This document shows, piece after piece, positions 25,500 to 35,961 of a DNA stretch of 64,000 bases. The DNA is from an uncultured Bacteroides sp. (GTDB lineage Bacteria > Bacteroidota > Bacteroidia > Bacteroidales > Bacteroidaceae): assembly GCF_910585845.1 (NCBI RefSeq), contig NZ_CAJUHF010000014.1, positions 1 to 64,000 on the forward strand, given 5' to 3'. The first letter of the stretch is position 1. Each line of letters begins with the position of its first letter. Below the pieces are notes generated by a model. That model did no database searches and had not been told where the DNA came from. It worked only from the letters and a program-made list of their open reading frames with translations. Position numbers and translations under genes: made by a program.

Positions 25500-27860
25500 T
25501 TATTTCACTTCAAACTTTCCTTGCAGCCGGATATCCTGTGAGGAACTTCCCACCATCACAGTAAACATTCCCGGTTCTACCACAAAATGATTGTCTTTAT
25601 TCCATAGGCCCAATTCCTGCGGGGTAAGAGTGAAATCAACCGTTTTTTCTTCTCCCGGTTCCAGATGTACGCGTTCGAAGCCACGCAACACTTTCACATA
25701 CGTAGTCACGGAGCTTACTTCGTCGTGTAAATACAGTTGAACCACTTCATCACCTGCCACCTTACCGGTGTTCTTTACTTTGCAGTTCAGTTTCACAGAA
25801 CCTTGCACGCCAATCACCGGATTATCTATCTTCAAGTCGCTTAAGCAAAAGTGGTATAACTCAAGCCATAGCCAAAAGGATACAGGGTTCCTGTCACACG
25901 GACACGACCCTTAGAGTCAGATCCCGGTTTGAAAGGGAAGGCAAAGGGAATCTGTCTCACCGAACGAGGGAAAGTCACGGCAAGCTTTCCACCCGGATTA
26001 TAATCGCCGAAAAGAACCTTTGCCACTGCATCGCCCATAAATTCACCTGGGAACCAGGCATGCACAATACCCGGAATGTAACGTTCGGCCCAATTGATCG
26101 TAGCCGCACGTCCATCCACCATCACCAGGACAACGGGCTTCCCTGTGGCATAGACAGCCTGCAACAATTTCTCCTGCCTGCCGCACAGGTCCAGACTAGT
26201 ACGGGAATACTCCTCGCGCACTGTCTTCTCGTTACCTCCCAACACCAGAATGGCCACATCCGATTCCTTGGCCAAGGCAACCGCCTCATCTATCATTGCC
26301 TGTTCGTCCTTGTCCAAAGGCACGTCGTAGAGTTCGCTTTCCGGGAAGTACTTGTCTATAATGTCAGCTCCTTTTGCATAGCGCACATCCGCATCGGGCA
26401 GGTACTCCTTGATGCCCTGATAGACCGTCTTGATCGGAGCGTGGGCAGGACCATAACGGCAAATCAGATTATCCACCTCGGCCGCATTCGGACCTATTAC
26501 GGCTATCCGCTTCGTATTCTTGGAAAGCGGCAAGATGTTATTCTCATTCTTCAGCAAGACGATAGACTCTAACGCTGCTTTCATGGATACCGCCTGATGC
26601 TCCTGGCTGTGCACCACCTTTTCCGGCTTCTTCGCATCGCCTTTATAGGGATTATCGAACAAGCCCATCATGAACTTGACACGCAATACATCCGCTACAC
26701 GGCTGTTGATGGTTTGTTCGGAAACCTTTCCTTCGTTGATTGCCTGGCGAAGCGGAAGAATAAACTTTTCAGGCAAGGTAAAGTGAGTACGTACGTTCAA
26801 TCCAGCATTCACCACTTGTGCGGCACCGTCCACTGCATCCTCCGTCACACGATGTTTGGAATAGAGGAACTCCACAGCTTCACTATCCGAAACCACATAT
26901 CCTTTGAATCCCCACTCGTGACAAAGGATCTCCGTCAGGAAATGATAGCTTCCGGTTATCGGCTCGCCATCATAATCATTGTACGAACTCATGACGCCCA
27001 AAGCCCCTGCTTCGCAGAAGGCTTTGCGAAAAGTTTCCAGATAGAGTGTCCTCATCTCACGCGGTGCGACATGGGGATCGGTGCGGGTACCGGCATCACG
27101 CCCTCCCACCGGGATACTATAGACTGCAAAATGTTTGGGAGTGGCAACAAGCCCTTCTGCCTGTAGCCCCTTGATCATCTGCTTGCCCAGCTCTCCCACC
27201 AGGAAAGGATCTTCACCGTAGCACTCCACTACGCGCCCCCAACGGGGATCTTGCGCTATGTCCAAGATCGGAGAATAGATGTTGGTATAACCCAACGCTT
27301 TCGCCTCTTCGGCAGTGACCTTTGCTATTTCGCTGATCAGATTCTTATCCCAGGTAGCTCCCTGTCCGCACTGTGCAGGAAACATCGTAGCCCGATCATG
27401 GCAAAGCCCTCGGATACCCTCGTTCGTAAAGTCGACCGGTATGCCCAGGCGGGTCTGTTCGACAAACCAGCGCTGAATAGTCTGTCGGTTCTCTACGCTG
27501 TTCACGTAAGGATAAGACAAGGAAGAACCGAATTTGCCCAAACCGTTTGCCTGCTCGTCTATATTCGCGATACCATCTTTCCAAATTTCATTCTTCCATT
27601 GTGCGGTAGGCAGGGAATCTTTCAGTACACGCCCCGAACCATACAATGTAGCCATCTGACAAGTCTTCTCTTCCATGGTCATCTGCGACAACAGGTCTTG
27701 CACTCTTGCCTCCAAAGGTGCCGAAGGGTCTTCGTAGACGTCCATCACCCCGTTCTTATTAAAGTCTATCCAGCCTTTCTTATATATGTCGGACGTTTTT
27801 TTCTGCATACGCACCGGCACTCAGGAGCACAGCGATACACAATGCGATTCTTTTTCTCAT
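25500..27860 (-). pseudogene. GH3 beta-glucosidase-like gene with two frameshifts
   Basis: A full GH3 enzyme can be read only by crossing two breaks. The signal peptide starts at ATG 27860 (MRKRIALCIAVLLSAGAYAE). At an A7 run (T7 on the plus strand, 27796-27802) the frame must drop one A to continue as AEKTSDIYKKGWIDF. The body (27794 to about 25844) has KHFAVYS, VVSDSEAVEFLYSKH (nucleophile Asp) and YPFGYGLSYTTFA, then a TAA at 25841-25843. One missing T there (GCTTAAGC for GCT-TAT-AGC) would restore YSDLKIDNPVIG and the fibronectin-like C-terminal domain (25500-25835). Two independent 1-base errors suggest decay, unless they are sequencing errors; a slippery A7 at the signal peptide could also vary. 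Confidence 0.8.
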
Positions 27861-27868
27861 AATCATTT

Positions 27869-28069
27869 CTATTTTTCCATTTCCAATGTAAGTTTACTAC
27901 CTTTTTCCTGATCGGAATGAGAGAATTTAGGTTCCCGTAATTCTTCACCGTTCAGTTTCATGAAGCAAATATAGAAATTTTCCGCACTGTTATTCTTTGT
28001 ATGAATATAAAATTCTTTCCGTTGATTAAATGAGTAGAATACCGGATAGATATTAAAGCTACCTATCGT
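27869..28069 (-). pseudogene. C-terminal fragment of a GH92-like alpha-mannosidase
   Basis: A 66-codon frame without a start: IGSFNIYPVFYSFNQRKEFY, IHTKNNSAENFYICFMKLNG, then EELREPKFSHSDQEKGSKLT and LEMEK. This follows the end of GH92 enzymes (N-N-S-x-E-N-x-Y-I, x-L-N-G, H-x-D, G-x-x-L-x-L-E-M). The other roughly 650 residues are missing and a TAA (28070-28072) closes the frame upstream. It ends 8 bp before the GH3 start, so it is the scar of a deleted gene. Confidence 0.6.
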
Positions 28070-28090
28070 TTATACCTCCTATAACACCTA

Positions 28091-29646
28091 TTAAAGTAAA
28101 ACAATCTGTTCTTGGTCTATTCCATAATCTTCCGGTCCATAACATCTGTCTTTAGAAGGAGTCGATAAAAAATAACTACTTCCCAACACATCACCGACAA
28201 CAGGAGAAAGCATCCCATGACAGGTTCTCAACAAGAGAATGCAATATTCCCCCTTAATCACATAACCTATCTGAAAAGATGACTGATCCTCTCCCTTAAT
28301 CATCTTGCTGTTTATTTCCGGTTCGGAGCCTGCAAATGACAAATCCAGTTCCAGTATACAATCCTTTGCCAAATCCAACCTTAACAGATTCGATATGGAG
28401 AAGCCAGTACAGCTCCCAAGACATGCCATTGAGAACTATCCATACTCTGTGAATCTGCCATGTCCTGCTTCGGCACCAACAATACATCTCCCTTTTTCCC
28501 CTTCATACGTTGCATCAAGGAAAAATCGAAAGGACTCAGCAAGTGAGCATTGCGCGCGCCACAGTTCATAAACGAGAAATCCCCCTCCACATCTTTCCGT
28601 ATGGCTTCGGGACTGACATCAAATATTCTATAGCCTTGCTTTGCGACTTCTATGATGCAGCCTGACATCTTCACTTGAAAGGGAGTCGTCGCTTCATGAT
28701 CCCGATAAAGGAAAGAAGTCCCAAAATTCGGTAAATAGGAATAGAAGATATTCTTGTCCAATATCAGCGTAGGATTCTTGTCGGCGGCAACGACAATACC
28801 ACGGTCCACCGTGTCGTAATACACCTCGTTGAAAATAAAAAAGCCATCTGCCTCTACCCGTATGCCTTCCGTAGAGCGAAAACCGTTTACTCCCAAGTCC
28901 AGACCACCGGTAGTATGCATGGAAAGGATGTGTAGATTGTTCAAGATATGTCCTGCCGACTTTGTTACAAGCCCATACTTCGTACTATATATAAAGGTAT
29001 TGGAAATCTTGCAATCACAGCAGGCTGCATCAATATAGATACCATACACCTCTTCGTTGGACGAAATGCCCTGTATGGTCACATTGTCTATCTTGGTGTC
29101 ACTGCTACCGGTTCCTCTGAAATCATCCGTAACACTGATACGGATATGCGTATTGCGCCCCTTAAACAAACTGATGCTTTTCAGGGAAACCAGCTGTTTC
29201 AATCCGTTGACCATGATTCCGTTCTCCACATTATAGCAGTCGAACATCCCTCCCTCAATATAAGAGAAACGACGATGGGTAACATCAGGCGTCGACATCT
29301 CCGAATAGCCGATCTTCAGCAATGCTTCCAGAGGCAAATCGGTCTTTATCAATGCATTCTTGTCAAAAACAATATTTACATTCTTCGTATAGTCATAGGG
29401 CAAGACGATAGGTTCCGACAGGTTATAAGTACCGGCAGGAAAATACAACGTCTTCCCATAACTTTTCACGACAAGCTCATTCAGTTCAGTGCCTATCACA
29501 GAACCGTCGTTCCGAACACCATGCCTAATGACAGAAACGATGTCATCGCCCTGTTTCACACGCTTCTCTGCCCGAAGGGGCTGGAGAAAACAAAAGCATA
29601 CCCAAAAACTACAAAGAATGATCCAACTATATTTCTTTTCTTTCAT
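28091..29646 (-). pseudogene. Right-handed beta-helix (pectate-lyase-like) protein, frameshifted
   Basis: The frame starts MKEKKYSWIILCSFWVCFCF (signal peptide; an in-frame ATG lies five codons earlier). Repeating short beta-helix rungs follow (GLKQLVSLKSISLFKGRNTH, KISNTFIYSTKYGLVTKSAG). At the end of this frame (LGAVLASPYRIC, stop TAA at 28381-28383) the protein continues in the next frame as RLDLAKDCILELDLSFAGSE to 28091. A one-base deletion somewhere in 28381-28429 explains it. YFPAGTYNLSEPIVLP near residue 75 is typical of pectate-lyase/GH28-like folds. The substrate is unknown. It is 30 bp from the NAGPA gene. Confidence 0.7.
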
Positions 29647-29676
29647 TGTCCTGTTCGTCAAATAGTACTACTATAC

Positions 29677-30648
29677 TTATTTTCGCATCACCAGAAAATG
29701 GGTAGAAACTTTTCGCTCTCCACGATGGTCAAAGGTTCCGTTATCGGTAGGATAATTCACGACATTCGTAACGCTATCCCCTCTTCCTTTGACATACATG
29801 GTCGTGGAACCTCCGCCATCCATATTCAACGCATATTGCGGACGGAAGTATTTCATGATAAAGCCGGTCAACTCTTTGGCGTTCATGCCTTCCGCCTGAC
29901 CGAATCGGCGCCCGTCGACAGTAATGAGCAACAAATCTCGATCTTCCGTCAAAGCAATGGCGGTACGGGGATGTCTGACTCCCTGATGGCGGTTCTTATC
30001 TTCATAATCCAGTTCGTTCAGTAGTTCCGGAGTATATGCGGCATCCACAAAAGAGGCACCGCAAGGCACGTAATTATCAACCAACATTGGGGCACTGGCT
30101 ATAAGATTCCGATGTATATCCGCCTTATAACATGCAATGGCGTCCGCTCCGTCTTTACCGGCAAACCATATTCCGATGTCTTCATTGTTGCTCCAACAGA
30201 CAGCACCCTCATGCTTCCAGAAACGGAGATGGTCAGGAGCCAATGTCACCTCCGAAAACACAGCATTGTCCACCTTCAAGTAGATGGCTTCCTGCTCATA
30301 CCCTGCATTCATTCCGGCTATGGCCCCGGCGGACTTGGCAAGTTCGGACAATGTAGAACACTCCGGAACATAGCGCAAGGCAAGCGTATAGTCAGGATTT
30401 GTCAAATCAAGTTCCAATACATTCACGATCTGGCAGGCATCTGATACTTCATCTTTTGCCTCAAAATTGTAGTAAATGATTCCGTTGGCAATCGTGTCCG
30501 TTGTCCAGTTTGTCTGATCAAGCAATGTAGGTACCTTGACAACTGGATTGCCCAATGATGTCTTTTCTTTGTTTTCGGTAACGGAACAACTACTACATAG
30601 CATAGCCACTGACAACAGCAGCGCAATGAAAAAAGTTATCATCTTCAT
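29677..30648 (-). CDS. Phosphodiester glycosidase family (NAGPA/DUF2233) lipoprotein
   Basis: A 323-residue lipoprotein (LLLSVAMLCSSC lipobox, Cys at about 21). NAGPA-domain blocks are SAGAIAGMNAGYEQ, RHPRTAIALTEDRDLLLITV, DGRRFGQAEGMNAKELTGFI and ALNMDGGGSTTMYVKGRGD. The human relative removes GlcNAc from a phosphodiester to expose mannose-6-phosphate; bacterial members are thought to split sugar-1-phosphodiesters. Its place between a GH3 and the beta-helix gene, and the GDPD gene elsewhere in the same unit, suggest that the target glycan carries phosphodiester links. Confidence 0.85.
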   Translation of the reverse strand: MKMITFFIALLLSVAMLCSSCSVTENKEKTSLGNPVVKVPTLLDQTNWTTDTIANGIIYYNFEAKDEVSDACQIVNVLELDLTNPDYTLALRYVPECSTLSELAKSAGAIAGMNAGYEQEAIYLKVDNAVFSEVTLAPDHLRFWKHEGAVCWSNNEDIGIWFAGKDGADAIACYKADIHRNLIASAPMLVDNYVPCGASFVDAAYTPELLNELDYEDKNRHQGVRHPRTAIALTEDRDLLLITVDGRRFGQAEGMNAKELTGFIMKYFRPQYALNMDGGGSTTMYVKGRGDSVTNVVNYPTDNGTFDHRGERKVSTHFLVMRK

Positions 30649-30675
30649 ATAAACATAATCTTCAAATTAAAAAAA

Positions 30676-32952
30676 CTATTCTGCTTTGAACGTCCCCATC
30701 TGCACATCACGGCTGTTAGGACCGACCATCACTTGAAACTCACCCGGATCATACCCGTATTGCAAATCCGAATGGTAGTATTTCAAATCCTCTTCTGTCA
30801 AGGTAAACACTACTTCCTGCTTTTCCCCTTTCTTCAAGAAGAGGCGCCGGAAGGCTTTCAGTTCCTTGACAGGACGTGCCACTTCCGCCATCACGTCATG
30901 CAGATAGAGTTGCACGATCTCCGTACCATCATAAGCACCGGAGTTGGTGACCTCTACAGCTACCGTCAACTCCCCGTTTTTAGGAAGACATTCCGAACTA
31001 ATCCGTATGTCGCCATACTCAAACGTTGTATAACTCAACCCAAAGCCGAAGGGATAGAGCGGTTCGTTGCTTTGGTCTATGTAGTTGCTCTGGTAACGGT
31101 TGAATACTCCATCTTGTGGGTCAGGACGGCTGGCACTCAAATGGTTATAGTACAAAGGCATCTGTCCTACGGCACGGGGGAAACTGGTCGTCAGCTTTCC
31201 GGAAGGCACGACCTTTCCAAACAGGGCGTCAGCAATGGCATCACCCGCCTCGCTGCCTGCAAACCAGACATTCAGTATGGCAGGAACGTGCGCCGTTTCC
31301 CAATTCAGTACCAACGGACGTCCCGTAAACAGCAACAGTACGACCGGTTTTCCCGTCTTCACCAGTTCTTTCAGTAATGCTTGCTGTGCATCCGGCAGTT
31401 CCAGTTCCGTACGCGAAGCCGACTCACCCGACATATCCGCACATTCACCCAACGCAGCCACTATCACATCGGCACGGGCAGCCACTTGCAGCGCTTCCCT
31501 CAGCAGCCTTTCGTTGTCACCACGTTCCAAAGGACGGAAGCCGACAGCACCTTTCTCCGTAGCCTCATCATAATAGATGTTGCTGCCTTTGGCATGAAGA
31601 AGCTCTCCCCTGCCCTCCATCGCGTCACGCATTCCGTCGAGCAAGGAACGGTGGTTGGAAGGCGTACAAGTCAGGCTCCACATGCCGCACATGTTGTTAC
31701 GGGCATCTGCCATCGGTCCTATGAGGGCAATCTTCTTGCTATCCGTAGAGAGGGGAAGAAGGTTTCCTTCGTTCTTCATCAGCACAAAGGTCTCGGAAGC
31801 CACCTCGCGCGCCTCCTTGCGGTGTTCGGGCGTGAAGATTTCCTTGGCTGCACGTGTCGTGTCGCAATATTTGTAAGGATCGTCAAAAAGTCCCATCTTA
31901 TATTTGGTCTCAAGTACCCTGCGACAGGCACGGTCTATATCGGCCTCTGTAATAAGTCCTTCCTCCAATGCCGATTCCAAAGTATCCAGAAAACCGGCAG
32001 TAACCATATCCATGTCCGTTCCCGCCTTCAGTGCAAGCACGGAAGCCTCCTTCTTGTCTGCCACACCGTAAGTCTTCATCTCACCGATGGAATAATAGTC
32101 AGTAACCACCATGCCACCAAATCCCCACTCCTTGCGCAGCAGATCGGTCAACAGCCACTTGTTGGCAGTAGCCGGAATGCCATCTACCAGGTTGAATGAA
32201 CTCATCACGCTTCCCACGCCTGCCTCAACGGCAGCCTTATAGGGAGCCAGGTAGTAGTTGTACATGGTCAGCCGGCTCATGTCCACTGTGTTATAGTCAC
32301 GTCCTGCCTCAGAGGCGCCATACAGTGCAAAGTGCTTGACGCAGGCAAGTATTTCGTTATTTGCCTTCATGGCATCGCCTTGGTAGCCATGCACGTATGC
32401 CTTGGTCATTAAAGCACCCAGATAGGGGTCTTCCCCATTGCCCTCGGCAATACGTCCCCAACGGGCATCCCGACAAATGTCCACCATCGGACTGAAATTC
32501 CAGCAGATTCCATCGGCACTCGCCTCGGTAGCTGCCACACGCGCCATCCGCCGGATGGCAACCGTATCCCAGCTGCACGACATGGCAAGCGGTATGGGGA
32601 ATATGGTCTCGTACCCATGTATGACATCAGCTCCTACAATCAAGGGAATCTTCAAGCAGGTCTCTTCTACGGCAATGCGTTGCATTTCTCTGATTTTCTG
32701 TATTCCCTTCACATTGAAGAAGCCTGTAATTTCCTGTTTCCGTATCATCTCGGACAGTTCACCGTTCATCACCGTACCCGTCACTAAGTCTCCTCCGGAA
32801 GGCAGGTTCAGCTGACCCAGTTTCTCCCGAACCGTCATACGATCCATCAGTCCGGTGACGAAACGGTCCATCTCTCTATTGTCATTCCCTGCAGAAGAAC
32901 AGCCTTGCAGAAGGCACACAAGCAGTATAACTACACAATATTTTACTTTCAT
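30676..32952 (-). CDS. GH3 beta-glucosidase-type lipoprotein (BglX-like)
   Basis: A 758-residue enzyme with lipobox LVCLLQGC (Cys about 18), so probably periplasmic or surface anchored. GH3 features: KLGQLNLPSGGD, FSPMVDICRDARWGRIAEGN, CVKHFALYGASEAGRDYN, and the nucleophile Asp285 in GMVVTDYYSIGEMK. The second domain carries LIGPMADARNNMCGMW and ELPDAQQALLKELV; the end has YPFGFGLSYTTFEYGDI and a fibronectin-like domain. It releases terminal beta-linked glucose, xylose or GlcNAc; which one cannot be told. It is the intact counterpart of the broken GH3 nearby. It ends TAG. Confidence 0.92.
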   Translation of the reverse strand: MKVKYCVVILLVCLLQGCSSAGNDNREMDRFVTGLMDRMTVREKLGQLNLPSGGDLVTGTVMNGELSEMIRKQEITGFFNVKGIQKIREMQRIAVEETCLKIPLIVGADVIHGYETIFPIPLAMSCSWDTVAIRRMARVAATEASADGICWNFSPMVDICRDARWGRIAEGNGEDPYLGALMTKAYVHGYQGDAMKANNEILACVKHFALYGASEAGRDYNTVDMSRLTMYNYYLAPYKAAVEAGVGSVMSSFNLVDGIPATANKWLLTDLLRKEWGFGGMVVTDYYSIGEMKTYGVADKKEASVLALKAGTDMDMVTAGFLDTLESALEEGLITEADIDRACRRVLETKYKMGLFDDPYKYCDTTRAAKEIFTPEHRKEAREVASETFVLMKNEGNLLPLSTDSKKIALIGPMADARNNMCGMWSLTCTPSNHRSLLDGMRDAMEGRGELLHAKGSNIYYDEATEKGAVGFRPLERGDNERLLREALQVAARADVIVAALGECADMSGESASRTELELPDAQQALLKELVKTGKPVVLLLFTGRPLVLNWETAHVPAILNVWFAGSEAGDAIADALFGKVVPSGKLTTSFPRAVGQMPLYYNHLSASRPDPQDGVFNRYQSNYIDQSNEPLYPFGFGLSYTTFEYGDIRISSECLPKNGELTVAVEVTNSGAYDGTEIVQLYLHDVMAEVARPVKELKAFRRLFLKKGEKQEVVFTLTEEDLKYYHSDLQYGYDPGEFQVMVGPNSRDVQMGTFKAE

Positions 32953-32963
32953 ATTTCTAAATT

Positions 32964-35180
32964 TTAAGGTTTCACCTCTTCTAAATACAATATCCGACTG
33001 GCATAATCATTCATTTTATCGGCATCCACCCGATGTTCCGCAGGAATCTCCAGCCCGTGGCTCATCAGGAAAGAACCGCTCAGCACCTTTCCTTCAAAGG
33101 AGAGAGGAACATTGTCTATGCGATTCAACTCACGAATGCGATATTGCTTTCCGGCATCCAATCCTGCCATCCTGACACGCGGCAATTGCCGGTTGACAAA
33201 CTGTTCCAGCTTCCACCAGTAGAAGACCGCTTTCGACTTATCCTCACTGGCATACAACAGCGAAGCCACTCCCTGGCCGTCATAGGGCGACAGCAACCGA
33301 TAGAGTTCACCGAACTGCACCACCGGACGGATCTCTTTGTAAGCGGCAATCGCCTTGCGGCAAAGTTCCTTCTCTTCGTCCGACATATTCCGGGGCTGTA
33401 TCTCCATGCCGAGCCTTCCGCTCATGGCCACATCGATACGATATTTCAGCGGCACACTACGATGGGTCTGATGGTTGGGCGCGGCACTGATATGCGCTCC
33501 CATAGCAATGGCAGGGAAGAAGTAAGAAGTCCCCCACTGGATATACACACGCTGCAGGGCATCTGTGTTGTCGCTGGTCCAGAACTCATCGAAGTAAGGC
33601 AAATAGCCGTAATTGACGCGGCCGCCTCCACTAGCACATGCCTGAATCGTCACGTCAGGATATTTGTCGCGGATGCGTCGGCACACCTCTTCGAATCCCC
33701 GATGGTAGAGAATGCTCAAATGGCTCTGTTCGTCCTTGCCCAAATGGACAGAACCGTGATTCAGCACCGGCATATTGGCATCCCATTTGATATATTCTAT
33801 CGCCGGATAACGGGTCAGCAAGGTATCTACCGTATAGAAAATGAAATCCTGCACGGCGGGATTAGTCAGGTCGAGCACCGCCTGCGTACCGCCACGTGCT
33901 GTGATAAAGTCCTGTCTGGGCACCTTCATCACCCAGTCGGGATGCTTCTCATACAGTTCGCTGCGTGTATTCGTCATTTCGGGTTCAATCCAGATACCAA
34001 AGCCGATATGGTGCTTGGCGGCATCTCGCAGCAATCCGGCAATACCGTCAGGCAGTTTCTTTGGATTCACCACCCAGTCGCCCAGTCCGGCGTTGTCTAT
34101 GTCGCGCGGATGCTTGTCGCCAAACCATCCGTCATCCATCACGAAAAGTTCGCCGCCCATCGAGGCGATGTCCGCCATCATCTGCTCCATGTCTTTTTGG
34201 TTGATATCGAAGTAGACGCCTTCCCAACTGTTCAGCAATATCTTGCGAAGTTTGTTGCCATTTGCCAACTTGTAGTTCCGTCCCCATTTATGAAAATTGC
34301 GGCTGGCACCGCCCAATCCCTCTTCCGAATAGGTCAATGCCAACGGGGGAGTACAGAATACTTCGCCCTTTTTCAGCTTGTAGGAAGCACATTCCTCATC
34401 TATACCGGCATAGAAGTGGTGAAAATCGCCATCGTCCGTATTGATTTTCAGCTTATAGTCGCCGGTATAGCAGAGAGCGGCACCGATGGTACGTCCATTG
34501 TTCTCCTGAGGTTTCCCGTCCAGCGAGAACATGACTTCGGCATGGGCTGTATGCGAATTACGCACCCCGTCGGTATTCTTTATCAACCGGATGCCGGGCT
34601 TCAAGGGCTCTTGAAGCAATCGTGCCTCGTTTCCCCAACCGCCATAGAGACTGGAGAGCCATACATCGCCCCTGCGGAGAGGGAGATAGGACGAAGCAAA
34701 TTGCAGCAACATTACCGGAGCCTTCTCCGTATGACTGAGTTCAGTCCACGTTTCAATCACATCCACCTCCCGATACGCCTTGTAGCAGAGATTGACATAG
34801 AAAGGATAAACACGGTCCTTCAGTTTCACCTGGGTGAGCACGGCATCCTGTTCTTGCCGCACCTCCACCTCCTGTACATGAAGCCGGGTGGCTATCACTC
34901 CATCGGCATGCTTGACCCGAAGAGCCGGCTCACCGGGCCATCCGATTCCGTAAGAAGGGTAAGCGACATGATGGCAGGTGCTTGCCACGTCCATCTGCAG
35001 CAAATCAGCAGCCGACAACTTGTTACCGTAATACAAATACTTCAACTCGCCACCCACCGGAGCATCCAGCACCAAAGAGAAGGAAGGGGTGGACACCACC
35101 ACCTGCCCGGCCGTGGCGGGCAATGCGGCAAGCAACAGCCCTAACAGGCAGAGCCACAATATATTTTTCAAATTCTTCAT
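32964..35180 (-). CDS. GH36 alpha-galactosidase, exported
   Basis: The start at ATG 35180 (MKNLKNILWLCLLGLLLAAL) gives a signal peptide and 738 residues; an in-frame ATG ten codons earlier is less likely. The catalytic (beta/alpha)8 domain shows MDDGWFG, IWIEPEM, the nucleophile Asp467 in YIKWDANMP, ACASGGGR, and the acid/base Asp537 in WTSDNTDALQR. These mark GH36 (alpha-galactosidase or alpha-N-acetylgalactosaminidase). It is 11 bp from the GH3 gene and clearly co-transcribed. It would remove alpha-galactose caps in the periplasm. Confidence 0.93.
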   Translation of the reverse strand: MKNLKNILWLCLLGLLLAALPATAGQVVVSTPSFSLVLDAPVGGELKYLYYGNKLSAADLLQMDVASTCHHVAYPSYGIGWPGEPALRVKHADGVIATRLHVQEVEVRQEQDAVLTQVKLKDRVYPFYVNLCYKAYREVDVIETWTELSHTEKAPVMLLQFASSYLPLRRGDVWLSSLYGGWGNEARLLQEPLKPGIRLIKNTDGVRNSHTAHAEVMFSLDGKPQENNGRTIGAALCYTGDYKLKINTDDGDFHHFYAGIDEECASYKLKKGEVFCTPPLALTYSEEGLGGASRNFHKWGRNYKLANGNKLRKILLNSWEGVYFDINQKDMEQMMADIASMGGELFVMDDGWFGDKHPRDIDNAGLGDWVVNPKKLPDGIAGLLRDAAKHHIGFGIWIEPEMTNTRSELYEKHPDWVMKVPRQDFITARGGTQAVLDLTNPAVQDFIFYTVDTLLTRYPAIEYIKWDANMPVLNHGSVHLGKDEQSHLSILYHRGFEEVCRRIRDKYPDVTIQACASGGGRVNYGYLPYFDEFWTSDNTDALQRVYIQWGTSYFFPAIAMGAHISAAPNHQTHRSVPLKYRIDVAMSGRLGMEIQPRNMSDEEKELCRKAIAAYKEIRPVVQFGELYRLLSPYDGQGVASLLYASEDKSKAVFYWWKLEQFVNRQLPRVRMAGLDAGKQYRIRELNRIDNVPLSFEGKVLSGSFLMSHGLEIPAEHRVDADKMNDYASRILYLEEVKP

Positions 35181-35255
35181 CCTAAATTCATATTTTAAAA
35201 GGGGAAACATCAGTTTAAAAAAGAGGAAACATCAGCTTTAAAAAGAGGAGCAACA

Positions 35256-35945
35256 TCAACGCAAGGTATCGAAAATCGCCTCGGCTATCTTTCTCATGCC
35301 CCAGTCGTCGGGATGGGCAATAATAAACTCTTTGGTCACGGTGTAGGGTTTCCCCTTCACATCATAGAGGGTATCGCCCACCTTGGGACGCGAATCGTAC
35401 AAACGGTCTATCCAATCGAGCGGGATGAAGGAGATGTCGTAGGTACGGGCCGCCTGAATGAGGGCACGCTCTTTCTCGGCATCTTCCCAGAAACAGCCGG
35501 TAATGACTACCCTGCCTACCCGTTGTTTACAATAATCCACCAACCGAAGAATGCCCGTTCGGAATGCTTCCTTATCCTGTACATTCTCACCCAGACGAAT
35601 TACAACCAAGTCCTTTCCACGCACGGCAGAGCCTATCAACGAGTCTATATCACACGTCAGATTACGCTCCCAGTAAGCGATGTTGAGCGGAGTGACCACT
35701 GTGCCGGGATGCGTTGTGCAAAGCAGTTTCTGCAACTGGTGGCAATAGTCGTTCTCCTCTTTCGAAGCTGCCATGCCCCACTCCGAGAACCATTCAATAT
35801 CGGCCTTATATTCATGCCTTGTGATGGAGTTTCCCAAGCAAAGCACTTTCAGAGGAGCAGTGCCCGAATGGGATTTCCTATTGTTTCCTCCCGCAACCGG
35901 AAGAGAAATGACCGCCATGATGCAGGCGAGTAATAGATTTTTCAT
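35256..35945 (-). CDS. SGNH/GDSL hydrolase, exported
   Basis: The start at ATG 35945 (MKNLLLACIMAVISLPVAGG) gives a signal peptide and about 229 residues. SGNH blocks are VLCLGNSITRHEYK (nucleophile Ser), VIRLGENVQDKEAF (Gly and Asn of the oxyanion hole, in the GEN form) and IAHPDDWGMRKIAEAIF (catalytic Asp-His region). Enzymes of this type in glycan loci usually remove acetyl or other ester groups, but some act on phosphoesters or sulfates. It is 75 bp from GH36 and 16 bp from the upstream gene. Confidence 0.82.
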   Translation of the reverse strand: MKNLLLACIMAVISLPVAGGNNRKSHSGTAPLKVLCLGNSITRHEYKADIEWFSEWGMAASKEENDYCHQLQKLLCTTHPGTVVTPLNIAYWERNLTCDIDSLIGSAVRGKDLVVIRLGENVQDKEAFRTGILRLVDYCKQRVGRVVITGCFWEDAEKERALIQAARTYDISFIPLDWIDRLYDSRPKVGDTLYDVKGKPYTVTKEFIIAHPDDWGMRKIAEAIFDTLR

Positions 35946-35961
35946 ATACTTATTATAAAGA

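Noticed and set aside
33033..35144. Long plus-strand frame of about 700 codons
   Set aside because: It lies wholly antisense to the well-supported GH36 gene and has no recognisable protein features; it mirrors the codon pattern of the real gene.
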